Program-made: the position numbers and the translations under genes | The notes under the pieces: model-generated | What the model saw: the letters and a program-made list of their open reading frames with translations, nothing else | What the model was told of the DNA's origin: nothing | Databases searched by the model: none | Shown: positions 1 to 5,783 of the stretch, in pieces | Layout: each line of letters begins with the position of its first letter | How positions within the stretch are numbered: position 1 is the first letter of the stretch | Assembly (NCBI GenBank): GCA_035281845.1 | Contig: DATEVL010000089.1 | Coordinates: forward strand, 1 to 10,887 | Direction of reading: 5' to 3' | DNA length: 10,887 bases | Source: DATEVL01 sp035281845 | Lineage (GTDB): Bacteria; Chloroflexota; Anaerolineae; Anaerolineales; E44-bin32

Positions 1-50
1 CCTCACCCCCTGCCCCTCTCCCGCAAGGTGGGAGAGGGGCAGGGGTGAGG
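1..50. repeat. Long G/C-rich hairpin repeat (REP-like)
   Basis: Two complementary arms, about 1-22 and 30-50, pair almost perfectly around a GCAAGGT loop; the only flaw is one unpaired base in a run of C/G. The arms are pyrimidine-rich on one side and purine-rich on the other. There is no T tract after the stem, so it is not a classical intrinsic terminator, though it could still end transcription or protect mRNA from the left. Similar C/T-rich hairpins are dispersed repeats in many high-GC genomes, and a degenerate half of a similar element is visible at the right edge of this window. The left boundary may lie outside the window. Confidence 0.75.
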
Positions 51-57
51 GCCGCCG

Positions 58-66
58 TGCTAGAAT
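58..66 (+). promoter_or_regulatory. Extended -10 promoter element for the MaoC-like gene
   Basis: TG-C-TAGAAT fits the extended -10 pattern TGnTAnnnT and lies 24 nt before the ATG at 91. No -35 resembling TTGACA is found about 17 bp upstream, where the hairpin repeat lies; extended -10 promoters often lack one. The predicted transcript start near 73 would give a short leader holding the Shine-Dalgarno sequence at 77-83. Confidence 0.45.
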
Positions 67-76
67 GCCCTCGCCT

Positions 77-83
77 CTGGAGG
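77..83 (+). promoter_or_regulatory. Ribosome binding site of the MaoC-like gene
   Basis: CTGGAGG ends 7 nt before the ATG at 91. It supports this start over the larger overlapping frame that begins at 45. Confidence 0.6.
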
Positions 84-90
84 CCCTGCG

Positions 91-564
91 ATGCAGCCCA
101 TCCCGACTCTTCCGCGCGGCAGATACTTCGAAGAATTCGAGACCGGCCAGCGCCTGCGAACCCCGGCGCGCACGGTGACCGAAGCCGACATCGTCGGATT
201 CGCCGGACTGTCGGGCGACTTCAATTCGATTCACACCGACGATATCTACTCCCGGGGATCAGCCTTCGGACGCCGCGTGGCGCATGGAATCCTCGGACTG
301 TCGATCGCTTCCGGCCTGGCGGTCCGCACCGGAATCCTGGAGGGGACGGTTCTGGCGTTCCGCGAGATCCGCGAATGGAAGTTCAGCCTGCCGATCTACA
401 TCGGCGACACGATTCATGCCGAGCTGCTCGTGGAAGAAGCCAAAGCCTTGCCGCGCCTGGGGGGCGGCTCGATCGATCTCGCATTCGACGTGAAGAATCA
501 GTCCGAGCAGACAGTCATGAAGGGCCGTTGGACCGTTCTGGTGCGAAGCCGGCCGGCGGGTTGA
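91..564 (+). CDS. MaoC-like (hotdog fold) acyl-CoA hydratase/dehydratase
   Basis: The product has 157 residues, a normal length for a single-domain MaoC/R-specific enoyl-CoA hydratase. Residues 12-35 match the usual family opening (YFEEFETGQ, then TVTEADIVGFA). The hydratase motif GDFNSIHTD follows at 42-50; D43 and H48 align with the catalytic Asp/His pair of R-hydratases such as PhaJ. GRRVAHGILGLSIASGL at about 63-79 is the conserved central helix region, and IYIGDTI after it is also typical. The enzyme would act in the cytosol as a dimer, reversibly hydrating a trans-2-enoyl-CoA or dehydrating a 3-hydroxyacyl-CoA. Substrate cannot be told from sequence: related proteins act in fatty-acid or PHA metabolism or as mesaconyl-CoA hydratases. 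It appears monocistronic, with its own -10 element and Shine-Dalgarno sequence. No acyl-CoA gene lies nearby to narrow the pathway. Confidence 0.9.
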   Translation: MQPIPTLPRGRYFEEFETGQRLRTPARTVTEADIVGFAGLSGDFNSIHTDDIYSRGSAFGRRVAHGILGLSIASGLAVRTGILEGTVLAFREIREWKFSLPIYIGDTIHAELLVEEAKALPRLGGGSIDLAFDVKNQSEQTVMKGRWTVLVRSRPAG

Positions 565-581
565 TGCTGCCCAGTTGGGCG

Positions 582-606
582 GCGCCTCTATCGTTCACCA
601 AGGCGC
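582..606 (+). terminator. Weak hairpin after the MaoC-like gene
   Basis: GCGCCT (582-587) pairs with AGGCGC (601-606) across a 13-nt loop, 17 nt after the stop codon. A T-poor tail follows, so this is at best a weak or factor-assisted terminator. It sits just before the toxin-antitoxin promoter, where separation of the two units would be expected. Confidence 0.3.
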
Positions 607-616
607 AAGTTCCCTC

Positions 617-645
617 TTGACTCGTACGCGGAATGAGCGTATTGT
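617..645 (+). promoter_or_regulatory. Sigma70-type promoter of the toxin-antitoxin operon
   Basis: TTGACT (617-622) and TATTGT (640-645) are separated by exactly 17 bp, the best -35/-10 pair in the window. Transcription would start near 652, inside the palindromic operator, about 50 nt before the antitoxin start. The region is noticeably more AT-rich than its surroundings. Confidence 0.7.
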
Positions 646-664
646 ACGTACATCCAAATGTACA
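643..664. promoter_or_regulatory. Palindromic operator for antitoxin autoregulation
   Basis: TGTACGTACA (643-652) is a perfect 10-bp palindrome and TGTACA (659-664) a perfect 6-bp palindrome. Between them GTACAT (648-653) and ATGTAC (658-663) form an inverted repeat around CCAA. The sites overlap the -10 box and the likely transcript start, where a repressor would block RNA polymerase. TGTACA is the known core of the YefM-YoeB operator in E. coli, which suits the Phd/YefM-like antitoxin encoded just downstream. Binding itself is inferred. Confidence 0.6.
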
Positions 665-690
665 TAAGTTCGTGATTATGTTAAGTTTGT

Positions 691-698
691 GAGGGAGG
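691..698 (+). promoter_or_regulatory. Strong ribosome binding site that fixes the antitoxin start
   Basis: GAGGGAGG ends 5 nt before the GTG at 704. It lies inside the frame if translation is started at the earlier GTG (689), so it argues for 704 as the real start. Confidence 0.65.
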
Positions 699-703
699 CC
701 CGG

Positions 704-964
704 GTGCTAAGAACAGCCAGCGTTTCTGAGCTTCGATCCAACCTCTCTGCCATCATCGAGAAGGTCGAAGAAGGCCCCATTGTTGTCATGTCTCGAAGTC
801 ACCCTGCAGCCATTCTTTTGGATCCAGACGTCTTCGAAGCCCTCATCGAAAACGCAGAAACCCTTGAAGACATCCTCGATGGTCGCATCGCCCTTGCCCG
901 CTACTCCGCCAACCCCGATGCCGCCATCGAGGCGGAAGAGGTATTCGCTCGCCTAGGCATGTAG
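704..964 (+). CDS. Phd/YefM-family antitoxin
   Basis: The product has 86 residues from GTG 704; the frame is open from GTG 689, but the strong Shine-Dalgarno sequence and the family's usual N-terminus (SVSELRSNLSAIIEKVE) favour 704. Residues 1-50 form the Phd/YefM DNA-binding and dimerisation fold, with IVVMSRSHPAAILLDPDVFEAL as the strand-strand-helix typical of the family. The acidic C-terminal part (about 51-86) would wrap around and neutralise the toxin. It should repress its own promoter through the TGTAC palindromes at 643-664, alone or with the toxin. The toxin gene starts 3 nt after the stop codon, so the two are co-translated. The family is clear; the exact subfamily (Phd, YefM or RelB-like) is not. 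Confidence 0.9.
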   Translation: MLRTASVSELRSNLSAIIEKVEEGPIVVMSRSHPAAILLDPDVFEALIENAETLEDILDGRIALARYSANPDAAIEAEEVFARLGM

Positions 965-967
965 GGA

Positions 968-1270
968 ATGCCGTACAGCTTGAAGCTGCTCCCAGACATC
1001 GAAAGGCAGCTTCGCAAGCTTCCGAATCTCGACAGAGAGCGCGTGGTTCAAGCCATGCGCTCTCTCGCGACCGAGCCTCGGCAACCAGGTACAACCCACC
1101 TGGTCGAAATTCTCTACGGGATTCGCGTCGGTAACTATCGCATCGTATATGCGATATTCGACACTGAGCTCGTTGTCCTCGTATGCAAGATCGCGCGGCG
1201 GACAGAAGCCACTTACAAAGACATCAGGGCCCTCCTCAGGCGAGCAAAGGAGGCACTTGGCGCCGCTTAA
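968..1270 (+). CDS. RelE/ParE-family toxin
   Basis: The product has 100 residues, the usual size for the RelE/ParE fold. The N-terminal helices (DIERQLRKLPNLDRERVVQAMRSLA is spread over 10-34) are followed by the family's beta-sheet core GIRVGNYRIVYAI (51-63) and the end strand LVCKIARRTEATY (71-83). R53, R58, R77, R78 and Y83 are the basic and aromatic residues most likely to match the RelE catalytic set. These would allow ribosome-dependent mRNA cleavage, but a ParE-like gyrase-poisoning role cannot be excluded. The usual His before the last Arg pair is replaced here (KIARR). It begins 3 nt after the antitoxin stop, giving the antitoxin-first order typical of type II modules. The gene is intact, with no sign of decay. 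Confidence 0.88.
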   Translation: MPYSLKLLPDIERQLRKLPNLDRERVVQAMRSLATEPRQPGTTHLVEILYGIRVGNYRIVYAIFDTELVVLVCKIARRTEATYKDIRALLRRAKEALGAA

Positions 1271-1534
1271 CAGCTCGATGGAGCCACCCCGCCCTCTACA
1301 GGGCGCCAAGGGCGGCGTCCTCGCGCGAGGCGCGCAGGGGTTCGCTACGCAGCGCAGGCGCAAGTGTCGCTCGCCCTTCGGCGGAGGCTGCGCTGAGCGC
1401 GGTCCAACGGCTCAGGGCCGCTCGGAATGGCATGGCAGAGGATGGTTTCGCTCCGCACCACCTGAGCGTCCCATGAGCGCCTCCCTGCCTGGCCTTCCGC
1501 CTCCGCGTCGGCAGTGTTAGCATCCTCTACCGCC
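1271..1534. other. GC-rich structured spacer without a gene
   Basis: No convincing gene is seen in these 264 bases. It opens with a hairpin after the toxin gene (CGCCCT 1290-1295 with AGGGCG 1300-1305, loop CTAC), a possible terminator without a T tract. A 12-bp perfect palindrome CCTCGCGCGAGG follows at 1319-1330. Further short stems follow, including one capped by CTTC near 1371-1386. The middle has a dispersed-repeat flavour (short reiterated GCGCAGGCGC and CGCTGAGCGC words). The last 20 bases carry the -10 element of the next gene. Confidence 0.5.
1515..1523 (+). promoter_or_regulatory. Extended -10 element of the penicillin-binding protein gene
   Basis: TG-T-TAGCAT matches TGnTAnnnT and is nearly the same word as the TG-C-TAGAAT before the gene at 91. 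The predicted transcript start is near 1530, only about 5 nt before the ATG at 1535. No Shine-Dalgarno sequence is present, which suggests a nearly leaderless message. The -35 position (TTCCGC, 1495-1500) is poor. Confidence 0.5.
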
Positions 1535-4435
1535 ATGGATAAGCCCGACAACTCCGCCACCTTGCCCGACCCGGTTGGGCGGGCCGATTTGCCGCAGCGG
1601 GTGACCGAGCGCGACGTCGGTGCGACGCGCGTCACCCCGGCGGCCTTCGTCCCTCCTCCCGCTCCGCCGCGCCGCAGGCGAGCCTTTCCCACTGGTGGGG
1701 GGGGCTGCCTGCTGCGCATGGCCGTGCTGGCTCTGTTTGCGGCGGTCGGGCTCCTGATCATCGTCCTATCGCTCGCCGTCGTGCAGTACTTCGCCCTGGC
1801 CGCCACTCTGCCTTCGGTCGAAGACCTGCAGTCGCACGCCGCGCAATTTGAAACCACCCGCATCCTCGACCGCGAAGGCAACCTGCTCTATGAGATTCTC
1901 GATCCGCAGGCCGGCCGACGAACCTACGCCCCGCTCGAGCGGATCTCGCCCTTCATGTTGGCGGCGACGATCTCCACCGAGGACTCGCAGTTCTACAGTC
2001 ACCCGGGGTTCGATGTCCTGGCCATCGGGCGCGCCATCTGGCAGAACGTCGTCGCCGGCGGAGGCGGACCCGGTGCCTCGACGATCACCCAGCAAATCGC
2101 GCGCAACCTGCTGTTCACTCCCGAAGAGGCCTCGCAGCGATCGGCCCTGCGCAAGATTCGCGAGATCCTGCTGGCCGCCGAGGTCACCCGGCGCTACACC
2201 AAGGACGAGATCCTCGAGCTCTATCTCAACCAGATCTACTTCGGCAACCTGGCCTACGGCATTGAGGCCGCCGCCGAGACCTACTTTGACACGACCGCCG
2301 ATGGGCTCAGCCTGAGCCAGGCCACGTTCCTGGCGGGGTTGATTCAGGCCCCATCGGTCTACGACGTGTACTCCAACCGCGAAGCCACGCTCGACCGGCA
2401 GCGCCAGATCCTCGCCCTGATGATCCTGACCTCCGACGAGCAAGGTTGCATCTCCGTCAGCAACGCGCCCGAACCGATCTGCGTGTCCCCCGAACAAGCC
2501 GGCGCCGCCGCGGCCGAGATCACCAACTTCGAATTCCCTGAGCCGGACATCTTCATGCGCTACCCGCACTGGGTCCAGTACGTCCGCGAAGAGCTCGAAC
2601 GCCGTTACGACCCGCAAACGATCTACCGCTCCGGTTTCACCGTGCACACCACACTCGACCCGCGGATTCAAGATCTGGCACAGGAGTCGGTCCGCAGCCA
2701 CGTGGCCGAGCTGGCGGACCACCAGGCGTCGGACGGGGCGCTCGTCGCTTTGAAGCCTTCGACCGGCGAGATTCTGGCGATGGTCGGCTCGGCCGACTTC
2801 TTCAGTGAAGCCATCCACGGCCAGGTCAACATGGCCGTCTCCCCGCGTCAGCCGGGTTCGTCGATCAAGCCCCTGACGTATTCGGCGGCTTTCGAGAAAG
2901 GCTGGACGCCGGGGACCCTGTTGTGGGACGTCCCTTCCGAGTTCCCTCCGTCCGGTGACCCGAATGACCCGCGAGAGCCGTACAAGCCGAACAACTATGA
3001 CCATCGCTTCCACGGCCCGGTGACGGTGCGGACCGCGCTGGCGAACTCCTACAACATCCCGGCCGTCAAGACGCTCCAGTACGTCGGTATCTATGACGAC
3101 CCGGCCACGCCGCAAGAGGAAGGCCTGGTCGCCTTCGCCCGGCGCATGGGAATCACGACCCTCAACCGCGATGATTACGGTTTGGCCCTCACCCTCGGCG
3201 GCGGCGATGTCTCGCTGCTCGAACTGACCGGTGCCTATGCGATCCTGGCCAATGGCGGTCAACGCCTTCCACCGGTCTCGATCACCCGCATCGAAGACTG
3301 GAGCGGCGAAGTGGTGTACGAATATGAACCGCCCGCGCCGGAGTCGGTCCTTCACCCAGCGCAGGCTTACCTGATCTCCTCGATCCTGGCCGACAACGAC
3401 GCGCGGACGCCGGCCTTCGGCCCCAACTCCGTCCTGAGGCTGCCCTTCGAAGCCGCCGTCAAGACCGGCACGACCGACGATTTTCGGGATAATTGGACTC
3501 TCGGATACACGCCCGATTTGGCGGTCGGCGTCTGGATCGGCAACGCCGACAACACGGAAATGGTGGACATCTCCGGCGTCGCCGGCGCCGGCCCGATTTG
3601 GAACGAAGTCATGCAGGCCGCCATTCCCCTCGTGACGGGAGGCGGACCGAGCGGCTTCGTCCGGCCGCCCTCGGTGATGGAGCGGGTGATCTGTTCGGTT
3701 TCCGGCGCCGAGGCCTCGCAGTGGTGCCCGTCGCAGCGTGCCGAATTCTTCGCCGAGGATCAACCGCCGCTGCCGAAAGAAAAGGACCTATGGCAGAAGC
3801 CGTGGGTCGATTCGTTCAGCCTGCTGCTCGCCTCGACCACGTGCCCCGATTTCGCTGTCCAGAAGCTCGGCCTCGACGTCTCCGATCCGTGGGCCCGTAA
3901 GTGGCTCGAGGAAGACGAACAGGGTAAGGACTGGGCCGAAGAGGCCGGATTCAAGGACGAGAAGATCTTCTTCATCCCCCACGAGGTTTGCACCGAGGAA
4001 ACGCCCCGTCCGGTCGTCGGTTTCACCGACCCAGCTCCGGGCGCGGTCATCCACGGCGGGCCGGTCCCACTTTTCGGTAAGGCCGCCGCTCCCGGCGATT
4101 TTGACGATTGGGTCCTGGAGTACGGGATCGGCAACGATCCGAAGGTCTGGCCCGACCTCACCCACAGTGAGACGGCCCACAAGGAGCCCGGGCACCTGTT
4201 CGACTGGGATCCCAGCGGGCTCCCGAACGGGCCGGTGACGCTTCGACTCACGGTCCGAAGCCGCAACGGCGGCAAAGCTTCCGCCCTGCTCCACCTCGTG
4301 CTCAACCTCCCGGTTCCAACCGCGACTCCCACGACCACCCCGACGCCGACGCACACCCCCACCGCCACGGTGACGCATACACTGACGCCCACCACCACGC
4401 CCACCCCGAGCGAGGCGCCAACCGCGACCCCCTAA
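1535..4435 (+). CDS. Bifunctional class A penicillin-binding protein (PBP1A-type)
   Basis: The product has 966 residues from ATG 1535; a GTG at 1514 would add 7, but it lies within the promoter. A cytosolic Pro/Arg-rich stretch and a tetra-glycine precede one membrane segment (about 62-89). The glycosyltransferase-51 domain shows EDSQFYSHPG (149-158), GASTITQQIARN (about 181-191) and ILELYLNQIYFG (about 226-237). The transpeptidase domain shows SSIK (442-445, S442 nucleophile), SYN (505-507) and KTGT (643-646). All signature motifs are intact, so it should polymerise lipid II glycan strands and cross-link them outside the membrane. After the transpeptidase there is a Cys-containing stretch, an Ig/FN3-like module (about 840-925) and a 40-residue Thr/Pro tail. 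It is longer than typical PBP1A because of these C-terminal additions. It seems to be transcribed alone. Confidence 0.95.
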   Translation: MDKPDNSATLPDPVGRADLPQRVTERDVGATRVTPAAFVPPPAPPRRRRAFPTGGGGCLLRMAVLALFAAVGLLIIVLSLAVVQYFALAATLPSVEDLQSHAAQFETTRILDREGNLLYEILDPQAGRRTYAPLERISPFMLAATISTEDSQFYSHPGFDVLAIGRAIWQNVVAGGGGPGASTITQQIARNLLFTPEEASQRSALRKIREILLAAEVTRRYTKDEILELYLNQIYFGNLAYGIEAAAETYFDTTADGLSLSQATFLAGLIQAPSVYDVYSNREATLDRQRQILALMILTSDEQGCISVSNAPEPICVSPEQAGAAAAEITNFEFPEPDIFMRYPHWVQYVREELERRYDPQTIYRSGFTVHTTLDPRIQDLAQESVRSHVAELADHQASDGALVALKPSTGEILAMVGSADFFSEAIHGQVNMAVSPRQPGSSIKPLTYSAAFEKGWTPGTLLWDVPSEFPPSGDPNDPREPYKPNNYDHRFHGPVTVRTALANSYNIPAVKTLQYVGIYDDPATPQEEGLVAFARRMGITTLNRDDYGLALTLGGGDVSLLELTGAYAILANGGQRLPPVSITRIEDWSGEVVYEYEPPAPESVLHPAQAYLISSILADNDARTPAFGPNSVLRLPFEAAVKTGTTDDFRDNWTLGYTPDLAVGVWIGNADNTEMVDISGVAGAGPIWNEVMQAAIPLVTGGGPSGFVRPPSVMERVICSVSGAEASQWCPSQRAEFFAEDQPPLPKEKDLWQKPWVDSFSLLLASTTCPDFAVQKLGLDVSDPWARKWLEEDEQGKDWAEEAGFKDEKIFFIPHEVCTEETPRPVVGFTDPAPGAVIHGGPVPLFGKAAAPGDFDDWVLEYGIGNDPKVWPDLTHSETAHKEPGHLFDWDPSGLPNGPVTLRLTVRSRNGGKASALLHLVLNLPVPTATPTTTPTPTHTPTATVTHTLTPTTTPTPSEAPTATP
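4313..4432 (+). repeat. Low-complexity Thr/Pro coding tail of the PBP
   Basis: The last 40 residues are nearly all Thr and Pro in TPT/TPTATP-like units with occasional His, Ala and Val. The DNA is correspondingly a C/A-rich run of ACC, ACG, CCC and CCG codons. Such tails are frequent at the ends of surface proteins in Anaerolineae-like genomes and probably act as an extended linker or wall-spanning segment. Length could vary by slippage. Confidence 0.8.
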
Positions 4436-4686
4436 GGGCTGCGGATGCCGGTGTACTCCGTGAGCTTCTCTTCGCCGGGCAAGGTCGTTCGAATCTGTTA
4501 CGCGGAGGGCCTTGATTCGCGCGTAGAATCCCCTGATCGCGCTCGTCGCTGCGTCCGATTGCCAGGAGCATTTCCCTCCAAGCGATTCGCCGCACGACGG
4601 TCCGACGGCTGGAAACAACGCTCGCGCCCCAAGCGACCTGCGGGTCCATGTCCCCCCAGATGTGCGCCCCCGATGGCAGCGAACTT
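4436..4686. other. Intergenic spacer with an isolated -10-like box
   Basis: The 251 bases between the PBP and the PD40 lipoprotein contain no gene I can support. A small open frame at 4445-4690 has Arg/Pro-rich, unstructured content and no Shine-Dalgarno sequence. TAGAAT at 4524-4529 resembles the -10 boxes elsewhere in the window and could start transcription of the lipoprotein gene, giving a long leader of about 150 nt. No good -35 accompanies it. TTGATT at 4512 is only 6 bp away and cannot pair with it. Confidence 0.4.
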
Positions 4687-5691
4687 GTGAAACGGGTTCT
4701 CTTTTTCGCATGGCTGGTGCTCGCCTCTGCCTGCACCGTCCCCAGGATGGGCGGATCGGGCGCGCTCGAGGCCGAGCGCCTACCCTCGCCGGAGGCGCTC
4801 TTGCCGGGTACCCCGCTCGCTCCATCCGCTACCGACGACGGCTTGCCCCGTGCTCCGGTCGGCACGACGGCGGACGGCGCGGCGATAGTCATGGCCTTGC
4901 AGGAGCCGCGGGTTTCGGAGGCGTTCTCTTCGCCGGATGGGCTCTGGCGGGCGGAGTTTGTGACCTACGATTGCGTCGACGTCGACTCCGAGCAGACGCT
5001 TGCCTACCAGGAACTCCGGCTGGTAGACGCGAACGACGGGACGTCGCGGCTCGCCGACTCCCAGCTGCAGTCGTGCGGTGGCCTCGGCGCCGCCGGTCTC
5101 GCCGGTCGCTTCTGGTCAGAGAACTCGCGGTACTTCTATTACTCGAACGCCGCGGTCGGCGCCCCCGACGGGTGCGGCTTCTGGATGCCGCCGTACCTGC
5201 GCCTGGACACGTTCGATTTCCGGGTCGAGGTCCTCGGAGAAGGGCCGATCTCGCCGGACGGGACGATGCTGGCCGCGTGGCTGGGCAATCGATTGGGCGT
5301 TTGGCAAATCAGCGGGGACACCCTGGGCACGCACAAGATCTACGCCGGCGCGACCGTCCCCGGACCGATTGCCTGGAGGCCGGACAGCTCAGCCATCGCC
5401 TTCTTGATCAGCGAAGGGAGCTGCCCGCTGGGAGAAACCGACCTCGGTCGCCTCGACCTTTCGAACATGCTTCCGATCATTCTCCTGCGCAATCGTGATC
5501 CAAGCTTCGCCGATCTGGTGTGGGATGTGCCGAACCGGGTGACCCTCACCGATGAGAAGGGCGGGGTGTGGAGATACAACTTCCTTAGCCGCGACCTCTG
5601 GCAGATCGCCCCCTCGCCCAACGTCGGCAGCCCGCCAACCGACTCGACGGCCACTCCCGCACGAGGCGAGACGCCCGCAGCGACGCCCTGA
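4687..5691 (+). CDS. Lipoprotein with WD40-like (PD40/TolB-type) beta-propeller repeats
   Basis: The product has 334 residues from GTG 4687. That start gives a clean lipoprotein signal, MKRVLFFAWLVLASAC, with C16 as the lipidated cysteine. ATG 4648 would put 13 polar residues before it and is less likely. No clear Shine-Dalgarno sequence is seen. A Pro/Ala-rich linker (17-70) leads to PD40-type repeats: SSPDGLWRAEFV (81-92), ISPDGTMLAAWL (188-199) and WRPDSSAIAFLI (230-241), with aromatic blade strands between. Cys 96, 130, 163 and 246 could form extracytoplasmic disulfides. The protein ends in a Thr/Pro/Ala tail like that of the PBP. It is probably a membrane-anchored protein displayed outside the cell, with an unknown ligand. 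No enzymatic motif is visible. The propeller assignment is moderately sure; function is unknown. Confidence 0.75.
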   Translation: MKRVLFFAWLVLASACTVPRMGGSGALEAERLPSPEALLPGTPLAPSATDDGLPRAPVGTTADGAAIVMALQEPRVSEAFSSPDGLWRAEFVTYDCVDVDSEQTLAYQELRLVDANDGTSRLADSQLQSCGGLGAAGLAGRFWSENSRYFYYSNAAVGAPDGCGFWMPPYLRLDTFDFRVEVLGEGPISPDGTMLAAWLGNRLGVWQISGDTLGTHKIYAGATVPGPIAWRPDSSAIAFLISEGSCPLGETDLGRLDLSNMLPIILLRNRDPSFADLVWDVPNRVTLTDEKGGVWRYNFLSRDLWQIAPSPNVGSPPTDSTATPARGETPAATP

Positions 5692-5743
5692 GCCTGTGCG
5701 AGGACGTGCCCAATCCCCCAATCCCCTGCGCGAGGCTATCGCC

Positions 5744-5765
5744 CCTCCCCTCGAATCGGGGGAGG
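5744..5765. terminator. Possible bidirectional terminator hairpin
   Basis: CCTCCCC (5744-5750) pairs with GGGGAGG (5759-5765) around an 8-base TCGAATCG interval. It lies in the 92-bp gap between two convergent genes, where a shared terminator is expected. There is no T tract on either side, so function is inferred from position and stem strength. Confidence 0.45.
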
Positions 5766-5783
5766 TGTCGATTGTCGAAGGCG

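Noticed and set aside
45..620. A 191-codon plus-strand frame overlapping the MaoC-like gene
   Set aside because: It is Arg/Pro-rich without family motifs, whereas the overlapping frame at 91 has the complete hydratase motif and a Shine-Dalgarno sequence.
1766..3763. A 665-codon open frame on the minus strand opposite the PBP gene
   Set aside because: It lies wholly inside a gene with all its family motifs, has an Arg/Gly/Asp-rich composition with no recognisable domain, and such antisense frames are expected in GC-rich DNA.
4512..4529. TTGATT and TAGAAT as a -35/-10 promoter pair
   Set aside because: The spacing is 6 bp, far from the required 16-18 bp; only the TAGAAT box is kept as a weak possibility.
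4445..4690. A small plus-strand frame between the PBP and the PD40 lipoprotein
   Set aside because: It has no Shine-Dalgarno sequence and no motif, its composition is Arg/Pro/Ser-rich, and it overlaps the next gene's start.
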